A program made the position numbers and the translations under genes. DNA of 31,772 bases from DAOTEJ01 sp035454085 (GTDB lineage: Bacteria; Pseudomonadota; Gammaproteobacteria; Burkholderiales; Burkholderiaceae_F). The stretch is from the NCBI GenBank assembly GCA_035454085.1, contig DAOTEJ010000025.1, positions 1 through 31,772 of the forward strand. The letters are read 5' to 3'. The notes beneath the pieces are model-generated. The model saw only the letters and a list, made by a program, of their open reading frames with translations, made no database searches and was not told the origin of the DNA. Positions 21,876-30,666 of this stretch are shown piece by piece (the first letter of the stretch is position 1; every line of letters starts with the position of its first letter).

Positions 21876-23318
21876 TCAGCTGCCGAGCTTGATCTTGCTG
21901 GCGACCAGCACGCCCGCAACTTCGTAGCCCTCGACCTCGACCGTCTTGCCGGCCAGGGTGGCGGCAGTCACGTCGCGGAAGAAGGTCAGCTCAGTCCAGC
22001 GAACGCTGCGCGCGCTGCCGCTTGCAGGAGTCAGGGTGAAGGTGCGCGCCGTGGTGTCGACGCTGCTCGCCACGCCCTTGAGCTCGACGGTCAGGCCGGC
22101 GCTCGCGTCCTCGCACTTGACGCTGCTGGCCTTGACGCCGGTTGTGGTGAGTCGTCCCTCGACCTGCACGAACAGACCGTTGGCGAGCGTGGCCGGGCAG
22201 CGGGTGACCGTGGCCGTGCTCGCGTCCACCGCCACGCCACGCACCTTGAAGTCGGCCAGGCTCTTGTAGTCGGTGATGGTGCCGCGCAGTTCGGCCTCGG
22301 GCGTCGCGCTGAGCTCGAACTTGCGGATGCGCACCTGCGTGGCGTTGAGCGTGCCATCGGTGGCGAAGGTGCCGCGCGCCACCACGTACAGATCGGCGGC
22401 CAGCGACTGGTTCGCGGGCACCACGATCGCGCTGCGGGCGTTGACCTTGATGCCGCCCAGCTCGAAGCTTGCCGCAGCCGCGTCGAACTTCGAGATGCGA
22501 CCCGCCACCTCGCTTTGCAGGCCGGTGGCCTCGCTGCGCTCCTTGATGCGGATGAAGCTCGCGGTGGCCGCCGGGCCGGTGCTGATCGCGGTGGTCCACA
22601 CGACCACGCGGATGTCGTTGGCGAGGCTGCGGTTGGCCGGCACGACGAGCGCCGAGCCCACGCTGACCAAGAGGTCGCCGAGCTTGAAGGTGCGGGCCGC
22701 CGGGTCGTAGGCGGTCACCACGCCGGCGATGCGCGCGATTCCTGCAGGCAAGGTCGCCTTTTTCTCGATGCGGCTCGCCTCGATCACGTAGCGCGAGGTC
22801 GCGCTGTCGTAGCGCGGCAGGCCATGCACCTCGGCCACGTCGTCGAGCTTGATGTCGGAGAACTGCGTGTAGCCGTCGGCGTAGACGGTGACCGGGCCGG
22901 CGGCCGGATCGGTGTTGGTGCGTACCAGCTGGCCGGCGATGCGCAGTTCCTTCTTGACGGCATCGACCGCGCTGACGCGGCCCAGGACCTCGGCCTCGAC
23001 GCGCATCGTCTTGGCCACGCCGTCGGACTCGAACTCGATCTCGACCCGATGGCCGAGCTTGGCCTCGGTCAGGTCCGATGCGCTCGGGTTGTCGTCGCGG
23101 GCGCGCTCGGTGCGGGCGTTGCGGTCGTCCCAGCGCTTGCCGTCGACGATCACGCTGCCGAAGCCGGTGACGATGCCGCCCGCCAGGGCGGTGGGAGTGC
23201 CGCCGGGCACGGCCTGGGGCAGGGGTACGACCACCGGGGCGTCGCTGCCGCCGCCGCAGGCGGCCAGCAGGGCGGTGGCTGCGGCCAGCGCGAGCCAGGA
23301 GAGGGTTCGAGTCTTCAT
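21876..23318 (-). CDS. DUF5666-type repeat lipoprotein
   Basis: The 480-residue protein starts with a lipoprotein signal peptide; the lipobox is LLAAC with Cys21 as the lipidation site. The mature part consists of about six repeats of roughly 60 residues, each beginning with a variant of G-x-[VI]-[TS]-x-[FVY] and containing a strand, a turn and a second strand. Repeats begin at GIVTGFGSVIVDG, GRVSAVDAVKKEL, GVVTAYDPAARTF, GRISKFDAAAASF, GTITDYKSLADF and GVASSVDTTARTF. This matches tandem DUF5666 domains, small beta-barrel modules of unknown function found in proteobacterial lipoproteins. AAGGA precedes the ATG at 23318. It stands alone, with its own terminator. Confidence 0.87.
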   Translation of the reverse strand: MKTRTLSWLALAAATALLAACGGGSDAPVVVPLPQAVPGGTPTALAGGIVTGFGSVIVDGKRWDDRNARTERARDDNPSASDLTEAKLGHRVEIEFESDGVAKTMRVEAEVLGRVSAVDAVKKELRIAGQLVRTNTDPAAGPVTVYADGYTQFSDIKLDDVAEVHGLPRYDSATSRYVIEASRIEKKATLPAGIARIAGVVTAYDPAARTFKLGDLLVSVGSALVVPANRSLANDIRVVVWTTAISTGPAATASFIRIKERSEATGLQSEVAGRISKFDAAAASFELGGIKVNARSAIVVPANQSLAADLYVVARGTFATDGTLNATQVRIRKFELSATPEAELRGTITDYKSLADFKVRGVAVDASTATVTRCPATLANGLFVQVEGRLTTTGVKASSVKCEDASAGLTVELKGVASSVDTTARTFTLTPASGSARSVRWTELTFFRDVTAATLAGKTVEVEGYEVAGVLVASKIKLGS

Positions 23319-23531
23319 GTCGTGTTTCCTTCAGGGACAGATCACCGGGGCCCGCTCGGCGAAGGGGCTTGAAGCGGTCAACACCGTGGCGGCGAATATA
23401 TTCCCTACCGATTGCGGGGGGATGAGAGAGCTGCCCTCGGGCCGCTAGTCCGCCTGGCCGAGGCGCACGGGCCCGCCGGGACGGCGGCATCCGGCTCCGA
23501 TCGTCGAGCCGGCCCCCTGGGCGGGCTCGCC

Positions 23532-23537
23532 TAGAAT
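23532..23537 (+). promoter_or_regulatory. Probable -10 element of hemH
   Basis: TAGAAT lies 27 bases before the hemH start codon, a five-of-six match to TATAAT and the same hexamer as found before the zinc-finger gene. No -35 box of reasonable quality is found at 16-18 bases upstream. The rest of the 246-base gap between the lipoprotein and hemH contains a 10-bp AT palindrome (23394-23403), which may serve the lipoprotein as a -10 element on the minus strand. Confidence 0.4.
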
Positions 23538-23564
23538 CGCGCCTCACCTCCCTCTGGTCTGCCC

Positions 23565-24677
23565 ATGCGCTTCGACCCGGAACCCGCTTTCCGCCACGGC
23601 ACTGCCGCTCGCAGCGCCGTGCTGCTCGTGAACCTGGGCACGCCCACCGCGCCCGAGGCCGGCGCGGTGCGGCGCTATCTGGCCGAGTTTCTGTCCGATC
23701 CCCGCGTCGTGGAGATCCCCCGCCTGGTGTGGCTGCCCATCCTGCACGGGATCATCCTGCGGGTGCGGCCGGCCAAGTCGGCGGCCAAGTACGCCTCGGT
23801 GTGGACTCCCGAGGGCTCGCCCCTGATGGTGCACTCGCGCCAGCAGGCCACGCTGCTGCGCGGCTACCTGGGCGAGCGCGGACTGGACCTCGAGGTGGCG
23901 CTGGCCATGCGCTACGGCGAGCCTTCGATTCCCGCGGTGCTCGACGAATTGCGTGGCAAGGGCGTGGACCGGGTGCTGGTGCTGCCCATGTATCCGCAGT
24001 ACTCGGCGACCACCACCGCCACGGTCTTCGACAAGATCTACGAGTGCCTCGCGCGTCTGCGCAACCCGCCGGAACTGCGCGTGGTGAAGCACTTCCACGA
24101 CGATCCGGGCTACATCGGGGCGTTGCGCGCCTCGGTGCTGGATCACTGGAAGGCGCATGGGCGCGCCCAGGACGAGGGCGGCAAGCTGGTGATGAGCTTT
24201 CACGGCGTGCCGCGCCGCACCCTGACGCTCGGCGACCCCTACCACTGCGAGTGCCACAAGACCGCGCGCCTGCTGGCCGGCTCGCTGGGGCTGGGCTCGG
24301 ACGAGTACCTCGTCACCTTCCAGTCACGCTTTGGCAAGGCCGAGTGGCTGCAGCCTTACACCGCGCCCACGCTGGCCGAGCTGGGCCGGCAGCGCATGCG
24401 CCGGGTGGACGTGATCTGCCCGGGCTTCCCGGCCGACTGCCTGGAGACGCTCGAAGAGATCGCCATGGAAGGCAAGGAGGAGTTCCAGCACGCCGGAGGG
24501 GGCGAGTACCGCTACATCCCGGCTCTCAACGGTGCGCCGACCTTCATTCACGCCCTGGCGGACCTGGTGGCGCGGCATACCGGCGGCTGGCCGGTGGACC
24601 GTGAAGGTGCGGCGGCCCGGCAGGCGGCCGCCGAGCAAGGCGCGCTGCGCGCCCGGGCCCTGGGGGCGCAGCAGTAG
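23565..24677 (+). CDS. hemH: Ferrochelatase
   Basis: The 370-residue enzyme inserts Fe(II) into protoporphyrin IX, the last step of protoheme synthesis. It has the N-terminal VLLVNLGTPTAPE, LPMYPQYSATTTATVFD, the metal-site SFHGVPRRTL with His213, a Cys pair in CECHKTARLLAG, TFQSRFGKAEWLQPYT and CPGFPADCLETLEEI with the conserved acidic residues. The length is typical. The placement directly before grpE-dnaK-dnaJ is common in Burkholderiales; the hrcA gene or the small S4 RNA-binding gene sometimes found in this run is absent here. The 3' end of about 25 residues is Ala-rich and poorly conserved. Confidence 0.96.
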   Translation: MRFDPEPAFRHGTAARSAVLLVNLGTPTAPEAGAVRRYLAEFLSDPRVVEIPRLVWLPILHGIILRVRPAKSAAKYASVWTPEGSPLMVHSRQQATLLRGYLGERGLDLEVALAMRYGEPSIPAVLDELRGKGVDRVLVLPMYPQYSATTTATVFDKIYECLARLRNPPELRVVKHFHDDPGYIGALRASVLDHWKAHGRAQDEGGKLVMSFHGVPRRTLTLGDPYHCECHKTARLLAGSLGLGSDEYLVTFQSRFGKAEWLQPYTAPTLAELGRQRMRRVDVICPGFPADCLETLEEIAMEGKEEFQHAGGGEYRYIPALNGAPTFIHALADLVARHTGGWPVDREGAAARQAAAEQGALRARALGAQQ

Positions 24678-24696
24678 GCCCCGGCCGCGGCGGGGG

Positions 24697-24724
24697 CTTG
24701 AACGCCGCGCGGTCGTCCCCAGTT
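24697..24724 (+). promoter_or_regulatory. Sigma32 (heat-shock) promoter of grpE
   Basis: CTTGAAC (24697-24703) and CCCCAGTT (24717-24724) are separated by 13 bases. The sigma32 consensus is CTTGAAA and CCCCATNT with 13-14 bases between them (established knowledge). The promoter lies 20 bases after the hemH stop and about 85 bases before the grpE ATG, so grpE can be induced independently of hemH. Confidence 0.78.
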
Positions 24725-24808
24725 GGTTGGCATAGGACCGGGCTGCGCCGGACCGTGAGCAAGCACTTTGTCGGGCGGCCCGGTGGCCGCCGCCTTCAGG
24801 AATCCCCG

Positions 24809-25324
24809 ATGACCCAGAACACCCCGACGCCCGAGGCGCCCGACGCTGCTGCAGCCGCGCCCGAGGCCGATCTCGTGGCCGAACTCGAGGCCGCCCGCCT
24901 CAAGGCGGCCGAGAACTTCGACCTGTACATGCGCGCTCGCGCCGAGATGGAAAACGTGCGGCGCCGTGCCGAGGAAGACGTCTCCAAGGCGCACAAGTAC
25001 GGCATCGAGTCCTTTGCCGAGGGGCTGCTGCCGGTGGCCGACAGCCTGGACAAGGCGCTCGAGGCCAGCACCGGCCAGGTAGGCCCGATGCGCGACGGTC
25101 TGGAACTGACGGCCCGGCAGCTGGCCGAGGCCCTGCGCAATGGCGGGCTCAAGCAGATCAATCCCGTGGGCGAGCGCTTCGACCCCCACACCCAGCAGGC
25201 GATTGCCGTGGTGCCGCCGCCGCCCGGCGTGGCGGGCGGCCACGTGGTGGCGGTCCTGCAGAAGGGCTGGATGATCGCCGACCGCATCCTGCGCCCGGCG
25301 CTGGTCACGGTGGCCCAGGGCTGA
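24809..25324 (+). CDS. grpE: GrpE nucleotide exchange factor
   Basis: The 171-residue protein is the nucleotide exchange factor of DnaK, releasing ADP so that substrate can leave. A long N-terminal helix (ADLVAELEAARLKAAENFDLYMRARAEMENVRRR) is followed by KYGIESFAEGLLPVADSLDKAL and the beta-domain. The signature is INPVGERFDPHTQQAIAVV, then VVAVLQKGWMIADRILRPALVTVA. The ATG at 24809 with AGGA upstream is chosen; a longer frame would include an unrelated 37-residue extension reaching into the promoter. It precedes dnaK by 101 bases. Confidence 0.96.
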   Translation: MTQNTPTPEAPDAAAAAPEADLVAELEAARLKAAENFDLYMRARAEMENVRRRAEEDVSKAHKYGIESFAEGLLPVADSLDKALEASTGQVGPMRDGLELTARQLAEALRNGGLKQINPVGERFDPHTQQAIAVVPPPPGVAGGHVVAVLQKGWMIADRILRPALVTVAQG

Positions 25325-25339
25325 GGCCAGCCCGCAGCG

Positions 25340-25367
25340 CTTGAAAGCGGGGGCATCGCCCCCATCT
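25340..25367 (+). promoter_or_regulatory. Sigma32 (heat-shock) promoter of dnaK
   Basis: CTTGAAA (25340-25346) and CCCCATCT (25360-25367) are perfect matches to the sigma32 consensus, separated by 13 bases, the same gap as in the grpE promoter. Transcription would start about 50 bases before the dnaK ATG. It lies 15 bases after the grpE stop codon. No CIRCE element (TTAGCACTC-N9-GAGTGCTAA) is seen, so control appears to be by sigma32 rather than HrcA. Confidence 0.9.
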
Positions 25368-25425
25368 GAAGCCTCAAGCCAGAAACAAGGGCCAACCGGC
25401 CCGCCCGAATCAGGAGAAAGCACAC

Positions 25426-27345
<1,920 letters not shown>

Positions 27346-27363
27346 GCGACAATGAGCGCGATG

Positions 27364-27397
27364 CGACCGGGTACGGCTCCTGTGGCCTGCCCGGTCG
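27364..27397 (+). terminator. Possible weak terminator between dnaK and dnaJ
   Basis: An 8-bp inverted repeat CGACCGGG / CCCGGTCG encloses an 18-base loop and is followed by TTCGTTTA. The T-rich tail is interrupted and the loop is long, so only partial termination is likely. Such an element would lower dnaJ relative to dnaK, which is the usual stoichiometry. No separate dnaJ promoter is recognised in the 110-base gap. Confidence 0.4.
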
Positions 27398-27455
27398 TTC
27401 GTTTATCCGAGGCGCGCACGGTGACGCGCCCCGGTCCTGCGGCAGAGCGACGGCA

Positions 27456-28607
27456 ATGAGCAAGCGCGATTACTACGAAGTCCTGGGTGTGGCCCGCGAC
27501 GCTTCGGACGAGGACCTGAAGAAGGCCTATCGCCGCCTGGCGATGAAGCACCACCCCGACCGCAACAACGGCGAGAAGGACTCGGAGGCAGCCTTCAAGG
27601 AAGTGAAGGAGGCCTACGAAGTCCTGTGCGACGGCAACAAGCGCGCCGCCTACGACCGCTACGGCCACGCCGCCTTCGACCCGCGCGCCGGCGGACCTTC
27701 CGGCCCGGGCGGCTTCGGCGGCGGGGCCGAGGGCATGGGCGGCTTTGCCGACGCCTTCGGAGACATCTTCTCCGAGATCTTCGGCGGCGGACGCGCCGGC
27801 GGCGGGCGCAGCAATGTCTACCGCGGCGCCGACCTGCGCTACAACATGGAGCTCACGCTCGAACAGGCGGCGCGCGGCTACGCCACCGAGATCCGCGTGC
27901 CGTCCTGGGACGAGTGCGGCACCTGCCACGGGTCGGGCGCCAAGCCCGGCACCCAGGCCAAGACCTGCGGCACCTGTGGTGGCCAGGGCAGCGTGCGCAT
28001 GGCGCAGGGCTTCTTCTCGGTGCAGCAGACCTGCCCGACCTGCCATGGCAAGGGCAAGGTGATTCCCGAGCCCTGCACCACGTGCCACGGCCACGGCCGC
28101 CTCAAGACCCAGAAGACGCTCGAGGTCAGCATTCCGGCGGGCATCGACGAGGGCCAGCGCATCCGACTGGCCGGCAAGGGCGAGCCGGGTCTCAACGGGG
28201 GTCCGGCGGGCGACCTCTACGTCGAGATCCACATCGCGGCGCACGACGTGTTCCAGCGCGACGGCGACGACCTGCACGCCGAGCTGCCGCTGTCCTTCGC
28301 CACCGCCACCCTGGGAGGCGAGGTCGAGGTGCCCACGCTCGAGGGCCGCGCCACGGTGCCGGTGCCCGAGGGCACGCAGACCGGCAAGACCTTCCGCCTG
28401 CGCGGCCAGGGCATCCAGGGCCTGCGCACCGGCCACCGCGGCGACCTCTACATCCACGTGATCGTTGAGACTCCCGTGCGGCTGACCGACAAGCAGAAGA
28501 AGCTGCTGCGCGAGTTCGACGAATCGGTGCGCGCGGGGGGCGACAAGCACAGCCCGCACACCAAGTCCTTCATGGACCGCATGAAGAGCTTCTTCACGGC
28601 GGACTGA
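27456..28607 (+). CDS. dnaJ: Co-chaperone DnaJ (Hsp40)
   Basis: The 383-residue type I Hsp40 delivers substrate to DnaK and stimulates its ATPase. The J domain (residues 1-70) has the HPD motif at 33-35. A Gly/Phe-rich linker follows (GGFGGGAEGMGGF), then the zinc-binding domain with four repeats: CGTCHGSG, CGTCGGQG, CPTCHGKG and CTTCHGHG. The C-terminal substrate domains contain GDLYVEIHI and GDLYIHVIVETP. All features are intact and the length is normal. It is the last gene of the heat-shock block; the next gene is convergent. The ATG at 27456 is the family start, but no good Shine-Dalgarno sequence is seen (GGCAGAGCGACGGCA upstream). Confidence 0.97.
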   Translation: MSKRDYYEVLGVARDASDEDLKKAYRRLAMKHHPDRNNGEKDSEAAFKEVKEAYEVLCDGNKRAAYDRYGHAAFDPRAGGPSGPGGFGGGAEGMGGFADAFGDIFSEIFGGGRAGGGRSNVYRGADLRYNMELTLEQAARGYATEIRVPSWDECGTCHGSGAKPGTQAKTCGTCGGQGSVRMAQGFFSVQQTCPTCHGKGKVIPEPCTTCHGHGRLKTQKTLEVSIPAGIDEGQRIRLAGKGEPGLNGGPAGDLYVEIHIAAHDVFQRDGDDLHAELPLSFATATLGGEVEVPTLEGRATVPVPEGTQTGKTFRLRGQGIQGLRTGHRGDLYIHVIVETPVRLTDKQKKLLREFDESVRAGGDKHSPHTKSFMDRMKSFFTAD

Positions 28608-28640
28608 CCGCGCTGGACGCGCGCCCGGGCCGCGCGCGGC

Positions 28641-29207
28641 TCAGAGGTCGCGTGCCCGCTCGCGATCCAGCGCGCGCTGGTTGGCCTCGAAGCCGGGGGT
28701 GTCGATCAGCGTCACCACGAGGCTCCGGACGTCCCGAGCCGACTCCACCTCCACGCGGTGGCGACCGTTCGGCGCTTCGATCACGCATTTGCCGTCGGCC
28801 TCGACGGCGCGATAGCGCCACTTGCCGTACAGCGGGTGGGCGCGCAAGGCGCCGCATACGTCCTCCCACGCCGACTCGGGCAGCTCGAACGCCACGGCCA
28901 CCGCCACGCCGCGATACAGCCCCACCATGGCGCGGCTCGCCGGCTGCTGCGCCAGGGTGTAGGCCTCGGGCAGTTCGATCACGCACAGGCGCTCGCTGCA
29001 CTCGGCCTCGGGGAATGCGGCGCGCACCTCGTCGGCGTTCATGCCCAGCGCCAGCCCCTTGAGCGCCGGTGCGGCGGCGGGGGTCTGGGCGTGGACCGCG
29101 CCCGCGAGGCTCAGCCCCGCTGCCAGCACGAGCAGCGGCGCGGTGAGCCGCCGCACACGCAGGCGGGTGGAGGAGTCAGGCATCGGACGGAACCACATGC
29201 GCCGCAT
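28641..29207 (-). CDS. Exported protein of unknown function
   Basis: The frame encodes 188 residues with an N-terminal signal peptide (hydrophobic core LTAPLLVLAAGLSLAGA, cleavage expected after AVHA). The mature part begins TPAAAPALKGLALGMNADEVRAAFP, with three or four Cys (AECSERLCVIEL, WEDVCGAL, GKCVIEA) that could form disulfides in the periplasm. The 'GLALGMNADEV' opening resembles that of many small periplasmic proteins with a DUF or SmpA-like fold, but no family is recognised. The ATG at 29207 is preferred because AGGGG lies 4-5 bases before it; an ATG at 29183 is also possible. The protein is convergent with dnaJ and divergent from the porin. Its function is unknown. Confidence 0.72.
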   Translation of the reverse strand: MRRMWFRPMPDSSTRLRVRRLTAPLLVLAAGLSLAGAVHAQTPAAAPALKGLALGMNADEVRAAFPEAECSERLCVIELPEAYTLAQQPASRAMVGLYRGVAVAVAFELPESAWEDVCGALRAHPLYGKWRYRAVEADGKCVIEAPNGRHRVEVESARDVRSLVVTLIDTPGFEANQRALDRERARDL

Positions 29208-29365
29208 TATCCCCTGTCGCGTGTGGGCTTCACGCAACTCGCACCGGCCGATGACACCGCGATCAAGACGGCGGCAAGGCCCGCGCCGCGGCTGCCCTTA
29301 GACTCGCGCCCCGGGTGTGTGGGCCTGGCTCGCACGCCCACCCGCGACCCCTGCCCGGACCCTTG

Positions 29366-30595
29366 ATGAAGCGCCTCCTCCCCGCGGGCCTGCTGGCCTG
29401 TCTGATCGCCGCGCCCGCCGCCCAAGCCCAATCCACGCTCGAGCTCTACGGCCTGGTCGACCTCGCGGTCGACCTCACGCGCGTCAACGGCAGCGGCAGC
29501 ATCGCCGGGACTTACGTGCGCGAGACCTCGGGCATCGTCTACGGCTCGCGCTTGGGCCTGCGCGGCTCGGAGGCCCTGGGGGCCGACTGGCGCGCCAGCT
29601 TCGTGCTCGAGGCCGGCATCCTGGCCGACACGGGCGTCTCGGGCCAGGGCGGCCGCCTCTTCGGCCGCCAGGCCGTGCTCGCGCTCGACAGCAAGGCGCT
29701 CGGGCTCAAGCTCGGGCGCGAGTATTCGCCGATGGCGTGGCTGGTGGCCTCGACCACGGTCGAGGCCTTCGGCGTGAGCGACCTGCAGGCCACCATCGTC
29801 GGCATCAACGACCTCTCGCTGCGCCAGGACAACCAGGTGACCGGCCGGGCAAGCCTCGGGCCGGTGAGCCTGAACGCGTCGTGGTCGCCCAACGCCGGCG
29901 TGTCGCCCGCGGGCGTGGGCCGCACGCTGGGCGCCTCGGCGCCGCCGGCCGGTGTGCTGCCGGTGACCATCCCGCCCAGTTCCACCGAGGGCGGCGATCC
30001 CCGCGAGCGCGGCCAGAGCTACGGGACGAGTCTGGTCTACGCCCCCGCTCCCGGCTGGTACCTGGCCGCGGCCTGGAACCGCAACGACTTCGGCGTGCCG
30101 ATCTACTGGGGAGCGACCTCCACCGGCGTTGCCGACAAGATCGACTCCTGGCTCGTGGCCGGACGCATGCCGATCTTCAAGGGCACGCTCACCGCCCAGT
30201 GGTGGGAGCAGCGCCTCTCGTACGCCTCGGGGCCGCTCGCGGGCACGACGCCGACCTACCGCATCGCCGCGCTGGGCGCGAAGTACCCGGTGCTCGACAA
30301 CCTGGAACTCGTGGGCCAGGTGGCCTACTACAAGGACAGCAATCTCACCGGCGGCTCCGACACCGCCTTCAACCTGGGCGCGACCTACCTGCTGTCGCGC
30401 CGCACCGGCGTCTACTTCCGCTACATCTACTTCTCGGACGAGGCGGGCACGCCGACGCTGGGCGGGCGCATCAGCGGCGGTCCGGTGATCACGGCCTTCA
30501 ATCTCGGTCTGGCCACGGTGCCGGCGCTAGGCGCCGGGCTGCTGCCCGGCCAGAGCAGCTACCTTGCCGGGGTGGGCGTCTATCACCGCTTCTAG
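29366..30595 (+). CDS. Porin (Gram-negative, Porin_4 type)
   Basis: The 409-residue protein is a Burkholderiales-type trimeric porin. The signal peptide ends in APAAQAQ, and the mature protein opens with STLELYGLVDLAVDL, the family's first strand. GSRLGLRGSEALGADWRASFVLEAG and GRLFGRQAVLAL are also family motifs. The conserved loop 3 region (LGREYSPMAWLV) lies in the pore constriction. The C-terminus is GVGVYHRF, with the terminal Phe required for outer-membrane assembly. The protein forms a diffusion channel; its selectivity is not evident from the sequence. The ATG at 29366 is the only sensible start for the signal peptide. The promoter is not clearly seen; TAGACT at 29299-29304 is a weak -10 candidate. 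Confidence 0.94.
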   Translation: MKRLLPAGLLACLIAAPAAQAQSTLELYGLVDLAVDLTRVNGSGSIAGTYVRETSGIVYGSRLGLRGSEALGADWRASFVLEAGILADTGVSGQGGRLFGRQAVLALDSKALGLKLGREYSPMAWLVASTTVEAFGVSDLQATIVGINDLSLRQDNQVTGRASLGPVSLNASWSPNAGVSPAGVGRTLGASAPPAGVLPVTIPPSSTEGGDPRERGQSYGTSLVYAPAPGWYLAAAWNRNDFGVPIYWGATSTGVADKIDSWLVAGRMPIFKGTLTAQWWEQRLSYASGPLAGTTPTYRIAALGAKYPVLDNLELVGQVAYYKDSNLTGGSDTAFNLGATYLLSRRTGVYFRYIYFSDEAGTPTLGGRISGGPVITAFNLGLATVPALGAGLLPGQSSYLAGVGVYHRF

Positions 30596-30666
30596 GCTCC
30601 CGCGCGCTCGCGGGCGCGGGCGCCGGGCGCCCGTGCGTGCCGCGCGCGAAGCATGAGCGAGCTCGC

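Noticed and set aside
23394..23403. Palindrome GAATATATTC upstream of the lipoprotein gene
   Set aside because: Only 10 bp and AT-rich, so it could simply be a TATATT -10 element; too short to claim an operator.
24678..25425. CIRCE element for HrcA control of grpE/dnaK
   Set aside because: No TTAGCACTC-N9-GAGTGCTAA or near match was found in the two upstream regions; sigma32 promoters explain heat control.
30596..30666. Terminator after the porin
   Set aside because: The gap is full of GC inverted repeats such as GGGCGCCGGGCGCCC, but none is followed by a T tract and the loops are too short.
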